Notes: generated by a model from the sequence alone, not told the origin. A stretch of 64,000 bases of DNA from Blumeriella jaapii (GCA_009599575.1 VWND01000076.1:1612001-1676000), one strand, 5' to 3'. Numbered from the stretch's first letter, positions 47,191 to 60,203 are shown. A program made the numbers and translations.

Positions 47191-49514
47191 ATGAGCGACT
47201 TCAATTTGGGAGGAACGGATGACGAGTCGGCGGAGATCAAGAAGCTCAATGCTGAAGTTGTGCGTTACTTTTGGAAAATTTCCATACTCATGCGCTCTTG
47301 CTGATGGTATTCCTCTGTAGCTCGAGGATCCCGACAACTTTGAGCACTGGGAGAAGCTTGTTCGCGCCGCGGAATCTCTCGAGGGCGGGTTAAATCGAAA
47401 CTCGAGCCCGCAAGCCATTGCAACCACACGCAGTGCCTACGATCGATTTCTCGCCAAATTCCCTCTGCTCTTCGGGTACTGGAAGAAATATGCCGACCTG
47501 GAATTCTCCATTGCCGGTACAGAGGCTGCTGAGATGGTGAGGCTGCGCGTGTGGTGGTACAATGACGCGCGTGCTGACACTTTACCAGGTCTTCGAGCGG
47601 GGAGTCGCAAGCATCACAACATCTGTCGATTTGTGGACCGATTACTGCGCATTCAAGGTCGAGACGAGCCATGATCCAGATGTGATCAGAGAGTAAGTAT
47701 AACTGGACTCTTTCCTTCCCTTTAACACAGACATCTGCCGCGCGTTGCGTGATACGCGATGATCGCACAATTCACATCACACCCGGAGAATCAATATAGG
47801 CGTAGACGGTGAGAACTGCCACACAGTTGCTCCCTGATTGATACGCTTCTCACCCACATGATCAGGATCTTTTCTTCTGCTGCTATCACCCGTTCGCATG
47901 TTACATCGTACCACTCTGCACAAATTGTTCGGCGAGGATGGAAATTGAGGATCACTAGTTCAAGCACACCCGCCCTTCCCGTATTTGCACTCCTTGCCAC
48001 CCGAAATCCCTTCTGCTCCCCCATTGGAAACCCCGCTAACACTACGTGGTAGGCTCTTCGAGCGTGGTGCTTCATGTGTCGGGTTGGACTTCCTCGCTCA
48101 TCCCTTTTGGGACAAGTACCTTGAATTCGAGGATCGCGTCGAGGCTCAAGACAAGGACTCCAAGATATTCACAATCCTGAGTCGCGTTGTCGAGATTCCT
48201 ATGCATCAGTATGCGCGCTATTTCGAGAAATTCCGTCAGCTAGCTCATAGCCGTCCCGTCGCAGAGCTTGTAGCACCAGACGTTCTCAGCCGGTTGCGCG
48301 CAGAAATCGAGTCAGAAAACGCTGCCAACTACCAAGCGGGCCCCAAAGGCCTCTCGGAGATGGAGATTGAGCGCGAGCTGCGTACCAAGATTGACAGCCT
48401 CTTCCTTGAAACCTTCACCAAGACACAAACAGAGACTACAAAACGTTGGACCTACGAGTCGGAGATCAAAAGACCCTATTTTCACGTTACCGAGCTCGAC
48501 TATGCCCAACTTGCCAACTGGAGAAAGTACCTAGACTTCGAGGAGGCTGAGGGCGACTTCAACCGGGCTGTGTTTCTGTACGAGAGATGTTTGGTCACTT
48601 GCGCGTTCTACGATGAGTTCTGGTTCCGCTATGCCCGATGGATGTCTGCCCAAGAAGGCAAGCAAGAAGAGGTCCGCAATATCTACCAGCGTGCCAGTAC
48701 CATCTACGTCCCGATCAGCAGACCCGGCATCAGGCTACAATACGCCTACTTTGAAGAGACGTCTGACCGGTCGGACATTGCTCGGGACATTCACGAGGCC
48801 ATCTTGTACCGTATGCCAGGTCACGTTGAGACGGTGATATCTTGGGCCAATCTTGAGCGTCGCCAACATGGTCTTGAGGCTGCGATCCAAGTCTATAAAG
48901 CTCAGATTGACAACGCTGTTGTCGATCTTTTTGCCAAGGCTGCGTTCGTTGTTGAGTGGGCCACTCTCCTTTGGAAGATCAAGGGATCGGTAGACGAGGC
49001 GCGTCAAGTGTTCCAGAAGAACCAGCAATGGTACCTTCAAAGCCGACACTTCTGGGCCAAGTATCTCGAATTTGAAATCTCGCAACCAACCAGCACCGAG
49101 ACGGAAGTCGAGCATTACACGATTATTAAAAAGATTCATGATGACCTGCTCAAGACCAGTGGCATGACACTCACCACAAGGAAGGAACTCACCAACATCT
49201 ACTTCAGCTACCTGCAACAACGTGGTACCAAGGAAGCCATGAAGGAATTCCTACAGATTGATAGAGAGCTTAACGGGTATGCCCTCCTCGTGGTTGTTAC
49301 TACTAAACTCTCATACTAACACGTGAACAGGCCCCTTTCAGTCCAAGCAAACTACGCCAAGACCAATGCGTCGATCAAGGGCCTGGAGAACGGCCACACC
49401 GCACCCATCGTCGACGAAGCCACCCTGCGCAAAGGAGAAGTCAGATACCACAATTACTTCGAAGAGCACCGAGACGTGCCTGCCAATGCCCAAGGCACCG
49501 CTCCATTTGCTTAA
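47191..49514 (+). CDS. Prp39, U1 snRNP splicing factor
   Basis: This HAT-repeat (half-a-TPR) protein scaffolds the U1 snRNP at the 5' splice site. Exons are 47191-47259, 47321-47536, 47589-47692, 48053-49276 and 49331-49514, giving 598 residues. Introns are 61, 52, 360 and 54 nt; phases agree throughout. HAT motifs include FEHWEKLVRAAE, FGYWKKYADLEFSIAG, DLWTDYCAFKVET, HPFWDKYLEFEDR, LANWRKYLDFEEAEGDFNRA, EFWFRYARWM and RHFWAKYLEFEI. The end is FEEHRDVPANAQGTAPFA. Intron 3 is several times longer than the others. It lies in the same window as U2 snRNA but 14.6 kb away, so the link is probably incidental. Confidence 0.93.
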
Positions 49515-50315
49515 GATATCTTACACGTTACGGCTTCTTCTCTGGGCCATGGTTCGGACGACGACTTTGTACCATATATCTGATCCTTCTTCTATTTCGC
49601 TGGCGCTTGCTTGCCTTTGTCTTACTGCGATCAGTCATCTGTGCCGAGGGGCGGCGGAAGAGGAAAGGGGGGCGAAGGTGGAGTGAGATGCTCGATTGGA
49701 TGGATGGATATGCTGGCCCAATCGTTGCTCTTTCTGAAAGGAAAGCCAAGGCGGTTCGGGGCACGGCTTCGTTTTCTTATCCTTTTGTCTCATCTTCCAA
49801 TCAGCCGGTTGGCTCTTCTTGCGTGGTCCCGCTACGGACCGAATGAAGCTGGGAGGGGGGGGGGGGAAGGGGATTATAAAGTGGTGAAAATTGAGAAAAA
49901 TAGATCTATCAAACACCGTGATGACTACTAGCCTGACGTGGTGGTTGCACTCCCCTTTACACTAACTATATACTATGTAGTAGGTATGCATCCGTGCCTA
50001 TCCTCGTCCCTAGTTCCTCCTCCCCTCTTGCGCTTTACATTTACACGTACTCCTTACACATCAGAGATAGATGGATGCCTTTACACGATTGGGAACTCAA
50101 ATCCATCCTCTCCCATCATCTCCTCCTCTCCTCTCATCATCTCCTCCTCCTCTCATCATCACCCCCCCCCCCTCCCAACCCAGCTCAAACCCTTCACTCG
50201 CTTGCTCGCTTGCGTCCTAGACTGCCAACCAACCCAACCCAACCCAACCCATCCCACCAGCCTCGAGCATGTATGTATGTATATACAGTATGTACAGTTA
50301 GTTATTAATTCGCCT

Positions 50316-50346
<31 letters not shown>

Positions 50347-50364
50347 TCACGCCTACCAGATGGG

Positions 50365-50420
<56 letters not shown>

Positions 50421-51398
50421 CATGTACAGTATGCACGCACGCCGCAGCCGTGCTGTGCACACGCGTGCATGAACAGCCACGAGACGTCGAGCGAGCGCAG
50501 TTCGCGATCAAGCAGTTCGCAGAACAAGATTCGCAAATCAAGGGGAGGAGGAACGAAACCGAAGGGTCAGAAGATGTGGCACGAGGCGATTTGGTAGGGA
50601 TTGGTTTCGGCATCCCGACTCATCCATTTTCATCTGATCTCGTTTGTTCCTCACCCATGATGAACCCCCTCCCCCTCCACTCAAAATGCATGCAAGCATC
50701 CATCCATCCAAGCCATCAGGGTATCATAGGTACACACACATACACGACATGACATGACATATGCCCGCCCTTGCTTCCCATCCTGAGAGGCCATGCGTGA
50801 ATTTCCTCCAAAATGACGGCAGATCCATCGTCAAAAGAAAATTGCAACTCAACTCCAGGCCGGCCACTTAGATCCATCCATGAGCTTCCCCAATGTCTCT
50901 GCATCATACACATTCTGCCTTCTCTCTTCACCTCCCCCTTCCCCCCCCAATTGCTGGGCAACCTAACATCAATCGTAAAACACAAATTCGAAGAATGAAC
51001 GCAAAAGCGCGTTCCGGGTATAACCTCATCTGCTATGCTGAAAGAGAAAAAAAAATTTAATAACAAGAGGTATAGCGCAACAAACAAGAAAAAGGCGGCC
51101 GTGAAACGTCAAGCCATGACCGAGGAATGCATGCTATTTGTACAGATATCCGCGTTTGCAAATCGTTGATGGGGCTGTGGCCAAAGCAGCGCAAGAAGGT
51201 AGGTATGTCGGCTCAAATTATTGATTATCGTATCAACTGATCGTCTTACGACCGCACATCGGCGACGACAGCACGGCTCCGGCTCCTGGCCAGGTCGTTT
51301 TTATGCATCGTCCGAGCCTGGAACTCTGCATGTGTTCCCTTTCAATCGAAAAAAGACTGTTCTTCAACGAGACCTGGGGTCTGTTAGGTCATTCTTAC
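49515..51398. repeat. Intergenic region with simple repeats
   Basis: No gene is supported. Seen are a G run near 49855-49866, CTCCTC/TCATC repeats (50105-50162), AACCC repeats (50228-50250), (GGGCTC)n at 50316-50343 and (GATT)n at 50367-50420. The last two read as poly-Arg/Ala and poly-Asn/Gln/Ser/Ile frames and are not genes. Confidence 0.8.
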
Positions 51399-54300
51399 TC
51401 ATCGGAGAGCATCGACAGGAAGCTGCTTACCAGCGTCGGCTCTCAGTTTGCTACTACTGGCCCTCTGCTGTCCCGCGATGCCGCCCATGTTCAACGAAAA
51501 CATGTTACTCTCTCGTCTCTTCGACTTGCTGCTACCTTGATGCTCAGACCCATACTGCGAATGTTGACGGCTGTAGCCTGAATGGTTACTAAACTGTTCG
51601 TATGAAGGCTGGAGGGGGGCAAGGCCGGTGTCGTAGTTTGGACGCTGCTGAGGTGGTGTCTTGTAATTCTTGGGTGGCGGGAAGCCCGGCTGAGGCCTTG
51701 GAAATGATTGTTGATCGTAGTTGGGCGTTGGCAGGTCCTGAAACTTCTGTCTGCGTGGAGAGCGGATATCTTCTGGGTTGAGAGGATGAGCAGCGACGCT
51801 CACTGTGGGGAAACCGTCGTGGCCATCAAGCTCCGCACCAAAGATGCCGTCATATTGTTGTAAAAACAATGCGAATACAGGAGCGGGAATGTTGAGCGTG
51901 GGAGAGAAGACGATGCCAACGTTGCGCACAGTCATCTTGTTGGTGTCAGAGTGGTTGATGATATTGATCAGAAAGCTAGCGAGGTATCGCAACAAGGCGA
52001 AATTGGCCGGTGGAAGTCTGTGCACAAGCGCATTCAGAGCGGTGATTTTCTGGTTCACGTCTCGAAGCTCGGTGACACCAAGGAACTCGAGATGCAGGTC
52101 TCTTGTCAGGATCGTTGTCGGCAGTTCCCGAAGATACAACTTGAGCAAAGAGGCGACAGCATGAATGTCGTAGTATTGCTCGTCCGTGATAAGGTTGACA
52201 TCTCCTTCAACGTTGAAGCGTTCTCGCAATTGCTTGATGACGATATTAGATCCGCTCAGCCTGAAGATCCCCTCCTCGCCAGCAGCATTCTTGGCATCGA
52301 GGTACTCGATACACCTGTACACCACAGCGGGAAGTCCAATGCTGCTGACGTTGACCGGGTGGTTGTATCGCACAGCTTCTCCCAGGGGCGCTCCAAAAAC
52401 AGGGCGAATTGATCCTTGCTGGTCGTACATCATCTGCGTAAGGTTGTTGTTCGAATCGGTTACTAGGATGTCGGCATCGTAAGACGCACGAGGTTTCGAT
52501 CCGAATCCAAAGAAGCTGCGTTTTTTCTGCTTGACGTCGGTCACAGCTGGGGCTAGCAGGTTTTGCTGTTTGTTGCCCCAAGATGAAGTGTCCTGGATGA
52601 GTTGGGCGTTTTTCGGCGCAGAAATAGTCTTCATTGATTGCATCGGTTGCAATTGCGGCACATGACCCGTAGGTTCCTTCTCATAAACATACGCCGGGGG
52701 CGACGGAGCGCCTGAATTTTTCAACCGGGATCCGGTTGGAATGCTGCCCTGCTTCGTATTCTCGTAGCTGACGCCCCGTAGACTCTCGTCGCCGAGATCC
52801 GGCAGTGCCTGACTTCTCCCTGGAGCAGCATGCGAGTTGTTCTTCTTGGGTTTCCCGTTACTCGAGGCGGAAACGTTCGGCTCCTTCCGATCACGCTGCT
52901 TGGAGGTTGGTAGGTTGTGATCACTGTCTCCGTCCTTGTAATCAACGTAGAGCATCAGAGCATCGACCCACTGGTCGCGCTCCGGGTCACTTTCGGCACA
53001 GAGGACGTGTCTCACAAGACTGGAAGAGTCCTTCTGCTTTGCCTCGAGGATCAAGAAGGCGTGACGATACTGGTTGTCACTGTCCTCGGTCTCACCCCGA
53101 GGGGGCGGCTGAGTCTCAGCTTGCTGCTGCTGCTGCTTACCGATCTGAGCATTTTGCAGCTTGATCGCCCCCAAGTGAGGTCCACCAGGACATTCGTAGT
53201 ACTTGAGAATTGGACCATCTAGAACGAAGTACCGAGCCTTCCAGCCACCAAAGTTCTTTCCCCTCTTCGTCAGGTATCCATTTTTCAGAGGCCTGCCACC
53301 TGGTCCTGTCTTCGCGGGGCCTTCGCTCGCAAGATCACCCGCGGGCGTCAGGTCATCGGAATACGGAGCCATGGTGTTCGTTGAGAGGTATCGACAAATT
53401 TCCAGCGCGGATGCAATGTCCATCTGCGTGTCCAAGATATCCTCGAGATATTTGTCCAACGCCGCTCGACGCGCGTCGACCTTGGCCGGTGCATGTCCTG
53501 TGAACAAAGATCGTTCCGGGATCTTGGCAGTGAAGTTGTTCGACTGTCTCAGAGTCTGGTCGAGGGTCGCAAGCGACAGCGAATCCTTCTCGACCCTCCA
53601 CAGTTCTCTGCGATCGGATCTGGCGAACACAGCCAGGGTAAAGACCGGATCTTCTTCCGTGTTCCGAGGGAACACGGTACTGGCTCTCGAAGGCTTCAAG
53701 CGAGAAGACGCTACCTTGACGTCGATAGAAGGCAGAGCATTGGGCGGTAGCAGCAGATCGGGATACTCTTCGGTCGTTAAACCTTTGTAGATCGAATGAG
53801 AGCCTGGAGCTTGTGGTGCGGGGAAAGCACGATCCTTGGGGCTGGCATTCTCGGCTTTCCCGGTGATGTTCAAAGGCCGGGGGGACACGAGTTGCAGAGG
53901 AGAGCCCTTGGGCAACCCAGGAGATGCAATCGACAGTGGCGTATTGGGGGGCAACGGGATCGGTTGTCTTGGAGCCCGAGGCGTCAGCGAGATAGCGCCT
54001 GGGAAGACACTTACTCCACGAGGGGTCAGCGCAGGCGTGTTCATGGCAGAGGATCGGTTGGACGGAGCATAAGGCATCGAGGAGCGCATCGACCTATCCA
54101 CAGGCCGTGGACTCTGAGGCAAACCGGGGCTCTTCAAAGCTGGAGGCAGAAGGATGGATACATCGCTCAGCACGCCGGCCAGAGAAGCTGCATTGGCATC
54201 CTGAGGAGCCAGGTGTCGCAGGTGGGCATCAGGCGGCGGGATTTGGACCGCCTGTCGAGGACTGGTAGGCACTGGGTCGGCCAGCATCGAAGGTGCATCA

Positions 54301-56169
54301 TCCTTGGGACTCGACGTTCGGGACTTGCTGGTGCCGCTCTTCTTGGACAAGCTTCGAATCTCCGCATCTTTCGCAGCAGCCACCTCTCGATCCCTGTCAT
54401 CTTCCTCTCTCGTTTTCCGACGCCCCCGCTCATTCAGCGTAGGCAACTCGCCCACCTCCAGAATGTCGTCGTGATCCGAATCCGTCTCCTCAGCAGCGCC
54501 AGAAGCCTGGCGCAGATGGGAGTTGGCGTCAATCCTCGTGCTCAGGTTCAGAGGCGCCGGTGGACCTTTCCTGGGCGGGGACGCGAAAGGCTTCGGACCC
54601 TCGTCTGAATAGGGAGATGATTCAATCAGGTTCAGGGTCGGCCTCTGACTATACCTTGGAGCTTTGGGCGGCGGGGCACTGGGAGGAGGTCCACTCGGGG
54701 GTTCTGAGAGGAGGCTCCTCGATGGCGGAATAGACACATTGAGCGGTAACTCTCGAGCCAGCTCGTTCGCCTCTCTCTGTTGTTGGGCTGCTTCGAAGCC
54801 GGGCGCGGGTGCATCTGGGTCGTAGTTTTGGTAGGCATGTTTCGTGGGAGATGGCATCTTTTGATCGGCCTCCACCAAGTGCTTCAACGTTACCCCCGGG
54901 GACGTTGGCAGAGGAGGTGTGATGGGATAGGGCGCCAGGGCAATGTCAATCGGCGAGGGGGGTAATTCCTGCTCCAACCCTCTCAAGCCGGCAGGGACTA
55001 CGACGTCCGCGGCACCCGGCTTCATTTCCGTCCGCCTACTCTCCGACGAGATCGAGCCATTTTCCGAGCCGAGTTCCTGATTCGAATCGACGGGTGAGGG
55101 GTTCGAAAGTTGCGCCAGGGTCTCCTTCAGCTTGTTCCGATAGCGCTCCTTGTCCTTCACTGCTCGCTCGAGGTCCTTGTTGAGACCCAAGATCATGGCT
55201 CGTTGCTTGTCCACCAAGCGCCATAGTTGCGAGTTCTGTGAGGCCTGCGATGTCTTGTCCTTCAACAGGTATTGGATCGCTGCTTCCGGAGAGCCTGCCG
55301 CGTGTATGAGGTTCGCAATGTCCGGCGGCGAACCAGTGTGCAAGTCCCGAGTGGCATGCGTTGCGTGCCCACCCGGGGCCGGGATGGAGATGGACGAGAT
55401 GGCCGAGTCGATCGACGACGTCCGAGGAGGCCCCCTCGCCATCTCGATACGGGGAGCGGCGTTCAAAGCCATTGGTGGTCGGGTGGTGCCTGAAAGGGAG
55501 CCTCCCGTGGAGGTGGAGGAGGATTGGGAGACTAGAAAAGGATCGGAGCAGCTTCTCGAGGGCCCATTCGTGTTGTGTGGTACGGAAATTCTGTGCGGCG
55601 CGGTCAGTGGCGGAATGGAGGTGAAGTGGATTTGGCGTTGTATACCTGGGTCCATCCGGTGCTGAAATCAAATCCGCGGCAGCGTGCGTGGGCGCGCGAG
55701 GGAGATTTCTCGCGGCCAAGAGGTCTTCCAGACGCTCTTTCGGTGAAGCCGGAGACGGGTCTGATTGATCGGCGCCACCACCTCGCACAAAGGCCGATCT
55801 TGTCGGAGTGACGCTGCTCGGCGGAGAAGTGGGAGTCGTGCTGGTGTGGAGAGGACTAGGGGCGGGCGTGCGCAGAAGACCTGGGAAGAGACAAGAGTAC
55901 CCCGTATTAGCAAAGCACGTCTTGGTTTGGCAGCGCGCGGGAGGCTTGACGAGCGAGCGGTGCAAACTCTCTCTCTCTCTCAGACGGGACTGCCACCCAC
56001 CTTGTCCCAGGCTCGGATGCGGATGCGGGTGAGCGTGCTGCTGCGTTGGTGGTGGGGGAGGAGGAGGAGGAGGAGGGGGGGGAGGTCGTCGTCGTCGTTG
56101 TGGTGGTCGTGAGAGGGCTCTCTCGAGGCACGTCGTGCTGCCGTTGGGCGTCGACCTCGGCGAGAACAT
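51399..56169 (-). CDS. PX-PH-RhoGAP protein (Bem3-type Cdc42/Rho GAP)
   Basis: This GTPase-activating protein for Cdc42/Rho controls polarised growth. The minus-strand model is exon 1 56169-56001, exon 2 55880-55646 and exon 3 55590-51399 (about 1531 residues). Introns are 120 nt (GTGGGT) and 55 nt (GTATAC). After a long disordered Pro/Ser region with a coiled coil (LWRLVDKQRAMILGLNKDLE, near residue 250), domains follow at roughly these positions. PX is about 730-870. PH is about 895-1020 (GYLTKRGKNFGGWKARYFVL) with a short poly-Gln insert (KQQQQQAET). RhoGAP is about 1195-1390, with arginine finger GIFRLSGS and KLYLRELPTTIL. The start is uncertain: ATG 56169 keeps the frame, while an upstream ATG at 56194 (MAQFSQQNDVLAEVDAQRQ) looks more natural but needs a one-base change in the C/CCT-rich tract near 56050-56090. 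Confidence 0.9.
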
Positions 56170-59141
56170 CGTTCTGCTGGGAGAACTGAGCCATCCCCGG
56201 CAGCGCCCAACCACACCGCGCCGCACCGCACCGCGACCAGCAGGCAGCACCAATCAGACAAGGCTGGCCTCGAGCGGGTCAGCGACGGCGGCGTGAACGA
56301 GGACCAGAGGAGAGGCAGGGAGTCGACTCAGCCGTTGTCGCGCGGGCGGGGCCGGACAGGGCTCGCTGGGGGTGGAGAAAGTCTCGTTGAAAGTTTCTGG
56401 GCCCAGGGTGCAAAGAAAACTCTGTCTGTTGCTTGTCTTGCTGCAGAGGGGTGAAGTCTGTGGATGTGCGATCACCACGTTGGTGGTGGTTGTGGTTGTG
56501 GTTGTTGGGGGGGGGGAGGCTGGAGAGGTTGGAATCGACGGCGTGGGTCGGGGCCGTTCGTGGCGCACAGCCAAGTGCGTGCAGGTAGTGTCGTGTAGTG
56601 TAGGTGTAAAAAAGACAGAGAAAAGAAAAAGAAAGGATGGCGAGGTGACGATGTCAAGCCGGAGATTGATGGAGGTGAAGAGGACGAGGCAGAGGCCGAG
56701 GCAGAGGCAGAGACAGAGGAGGAAGAAGAAGAAGAGGAAGAAGAAGAGGAGGAGGAGCGCAAACGGCCCGGAGCAGACGCTCAACGTCGGACGCGCTTAG
56801 AGCCATCGCGGCTACGGAGATTATGGTGAGGGTCAGTAGCACAATAGCGCGACTCGGTCCACAGTTGGTAGATACATAGATACATAGATATAGGTACATA
56901 GATACTTACATACATAGATAGGTACATACATACATTCTAGATACAGTATGTATGTATGTATGTACAGTACATACCACCCATACGGTACGCATTCACAGCA
57001 AGTCCAGTACGGTACCGTCTTGCACTTTGCTGTTTACTTAGCCTTCGACGACGCACGTGTGTTCACACGCCGGCCTGCGGATCAAACTTTTGATCTACAT
57101 ACGGCGGGTAGATCATATCCTCGTCTCGGATTTTCTTTTCTTGGTATTTCTTCTCGTATCCGCTCTTTTCCTCCTCTCTCTTCTTTGCTTGCGAATGTTT
57201 GTACTCTACGCAGGTCGTATCCCATCATTCCTCCAAACCTAGGTACAGTAAGGGCCATTGTTGGGGGCGGCGGGATATCTCAACCCCAGACAACCAAAAG
57301 TTAGCCGCTCCGTCTCCTCTCCTCTCGCATGCATGCACGTACTGTGCTGTTTTGTATGCACTGTAGCAGTAGCAGCAGCAGCAGCAGCAGCAAAAGACAG
57401 CAGCAAAAGACAGCATCGGTTCCCGATTTAGACCCCTGGTTGGCGGCACCTGGAGTTTCATGGCCCGGCGGGATTCGTTCGGTACCAATTTCCAGATACA
57501 TGCACGAGGTCGGCCGATGGAGGCGAGGGTTCGTTCCTATGTGCGGTACGGTCCTGTACAGCACTCACTCGCCGTGGTACGGGACCGACCCGATCTTCGC
57601 GGTGGTACGCTCATCCACCCATCCTTCCCGGGAACGGCTTGTGGCAGATGTTGCTGCAGGTACTCGGTTTGTCCTGCTCTGGACTCTGTAGACTGTCACC
57701 CCGAGGCTGCCTGCAGATGCAGATGCAGATGCAGATGCAGAACGGCCCTCGGAGAATAAGAAAGAGTACCTGGATTCGGGCCAGTTTGGAGTGATCACCT
57801 CGGTAGGTAGGTAGGAACTGTCTGTGGATACCGGTACCTGACAGAAGTAAGCAATGGAGAGACGATCACGGGGACAGAATCTAGCTTGTACTGTACTGGT
57901 GGTAGGGCAGATGGTGCGTGTGTATAACTGCATGGTACTGTACTGTTCAGTACTGTATCTACAGTATATAATCGTTGCTTTACCTCTTGTTCGTTTCCTC
58001 GCTAAAGAGTAAGTACAGTATAGTACTGTACTGTACTGACAGTATCTGCCAGCCGGTTGTTGCACATTGCACCCTTTCCAAACCAGCCACATGAAAGACG
58101 AACAACTAAGCTAGATTTAATACAGAGATTACTGCATCCTTCACGGGCAGCGAACGTAAACGCAAGATAGCCACGCTCAATCTATTACCGCCCAGCTAGA
58201 TTCCATCTATCGAGTGTAGCAGGCGAAAAAAGATTCTTGATTTAATACAGTTTCTTTAGCTACTGTGGTTTAATCTTTCGGAAACCCCTCCTTAGCTTCA
58301 ACACGCGCGTTTGCGTAACCTTCCTTAATGATGGTGATGACCAGGTAACCCAGCCTAGTGCTAGTAGAAAAAAAAAGCTTTTTATCACGAGGCCGACTAA
58401 CGAAAAGGTACAAGAACAGATTGGAAATCTATTCACTATTGTACTATTGAAAGATGACAAAAATCGCCAAAGCCCCCATCGTCACAATGATACGGTCGCT
58501 AATCGATGTCCAAAAAATCATCATACAATACCCACCGAATGTAAAATGTGGCCACAACGCAAGGAACAAATAAGCATTTTATGCTACGTTAAATTGATTG
58601 GAATTTAGCTTAGCTGTTCTGAAACTCGCTTGGCGGTATTCCCTTGGTCTTGGCTGCCTGAAAGGGTGCAATAACCTTCTGGCCGGTGTTGCATCTGTAC
58701 ACTACAGTACATACCTACTGTACTGTACTGTGCTGTACCGTACCTACTTGGGTACGTGATCCAAGTCCATGCTGGGCGACTAAGGGCTCAGAAAAGAAGA
58801 GGAAGAGAAATCGTAAACGAAAGCTTCATGATCTAAAAGTTTGGGGGCGAAGAACATAGATGGCTTGCCGAAAGTGGTTAGTGTACCACAGATAAACCTT
58901 CGCAGACTCGGAACCGATCGCGAGAGACATGAAATTCCAGCGATTCCTGCCATTCCTGCGATTCCTGCCATTCCTGCCATTCCTACAATTCCTGCACTTC
59001 CTGCAATTTTTTGTAATTCCTGCAATTCTTGTAATTCCTGCAAATCCGACCATGTCCGAAGCCGAGCAACCACTCAGCTATAAAGCAAGCCCGCGCTTTT
59101 TTCCTTGGGCTCAACTTTCGTTCGATCACCAGTAATACACA
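56170..59141. repeat. Intergenic region with simple repeats
   Basis: No gene is supported in about 3 kb. Seen are CTCCTC/CAC repeats read on the minus strand (56470-56510), a GAGGCAGAG/GAAGAAGAG purine tract (56680-56755), TACATAGATA repeats (56872-56935), (AGC)n at 57364-57392, (GCAGAT)n at 57713-57740 and TACTGTAC palindromes (57886-58040, 58697-58745). Confidence 0.8.
58936..59042 (+). repeat. ATTCCTGC minisatellite
   Basis: About eleven imperfect 9-bp units related to ATTCCTGCC occur just 100 bp before the ATG of the secreted EEP-like gene. The unit count and drift (ATTCCTGCG, ATTCCTACA, ACTTCCTGC) indicate an old tandem expansion. It may affect the promoter spacing of that gene. Confidence 0.9.
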
Positions 59142-60203
59142 ATGCGTTTCTCTGTCATTGTCCCTCTTTTGCTCACGAGCATCCCTCTGGCGGCGCCAAA
59201 GGGAGAGACACCCAGAGTTGTGGACGTCACATCATGGAACATTGCTGCGAATGCACGAGGCAACGTCCCTGGTAAAAAGCCGTGGTTGACTTTGTTTTGC
59301 CATTTGCCGCTTTTCGCTTTTGACTGCCGAAAATACGCCGCTATTGCAGTTCTTCAGGACGAAATTGTATCCAATATGAACACAATTATCGCCTTGCAAG
59401 GAGTCGATGAAGGACACACCGATGAGATTGTAGATTTATTCGACGAGGATTGGGAACGTGCGGAACCGCCCTCTTTGGACAATTCGAGGGCCAACCTTCC
59501 ATCGATCCTTTACCGACCCAAGTATGCTAAATGCATCGCAGCATACACGTTTTCTTTGGATCTCCGAGCCGGCCCAGCACATTCCCCCACTCATTCAGAT
59601 GCCTTCCTGGATCACAAAGTCGTTATCGCACATTTCGAAGATTTACAGACCGGAATTCGTTTCATCGTCGTTAATACAGAGCTCAGCAATACAAATGATC
59701 ATGTTCGCCTGGGAGAGACTCGCAAAACGCTCGAGCATCTTGAATATGTGCGAACTCGTCACAACGTTTCAGATACGATTCTTGTAGGATCTTTCCAAGG
59801 AGATGCAGAGGATCTGGTGTACAACGAATTGGACCGACAGGGGTGGCGAGACCTTTGGAAACCAGATGCTATCCGGGGGAAGTCAAAAGCTACATGCACC
59901 ACTTGGGCAGGTGTGGATTGGGCCCGCAATGATTACATGTGGCTAGGATCGCAGAACAAGATATTCAAGGATCCATTATATCTTAGTTCGAGTTCAGCCA
60001 GGCGCAAGGGACTACTTACTAGTAACCACCGGGTAGTGTCCGCACTTCTGCCTCTCCCAGGTTTCCAAAGGCCGCAGGACGCAGAAGGGCTTCCCTCAAG
60101 GGAGGAGGACGAGGCGGAGGGGGAATTTTTGCAAATCCCGGTGCCTCCGACCATCGAGGGGGCATCGTCCAATAAAGATGAGGTTGTCGAAGCTACATCT
60201 TGA
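59142..60203 (+). CDS. Secreted EEP-fold protein with degenerate active site
   Basis: This resembles the endonuclease/exonuclease/phosphatase family (DNase I-like fold). The N-terminus MRFSVIVPLLLTSIPLAAPK is a signal peptide. The first strand DVTSWNI keeps the Asn. The following motif reads IIALQGVDEG, where the family has LQEV, so the metal-binding Glu is Gly. The usual GDFN reads GSFQGD and the usual RIDYI reads RNDYMWL; the final SDH reads SNHRVV with the His kept. An in-frame 78-nt segment 59272-59349 (GTAAAA...ATTGCAG) may be an intron; length is 353 residues if read through or 327 if spliced. The C-terminal tail is acidic and low complexity. It probably lacks normal nuclease or phosphatase activity. 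The role is unknown; pseudogene decay cannot be excluded, though the frame is intact. Confidence 0.72.
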   Translation: MRFSVIVPLLLTSIPLAAPKGETPRVVDVTSWNIAANARGNVPGKKPWLTLFCHLPLFAFDCRKYAAIAVLQDEIVSNMNTIIALQGVDEGHTDEIVDLFDEDWERAEPPSLDNSRANLPSILYRPKYAKCIAAYTFSLDLRAGPAHSPTHSDAFLDHKVVIAHFEDLQTGIRFIVVNTELSNTNDHVRLGETRKTLEHLEYVRTRHNVSDTILVGSFQGDAEDLVYNELDRQGWRDLWKPDAIRGKSKATCTTWAGVDWARNDYMWLGSQNKIFKDPLYLSSSSARRKGLLTSNHRVVSALLPLPGFQRPQDAEGLPSREEDEAEGEFLQIPVPPTIEGASSNKDEVVEATS

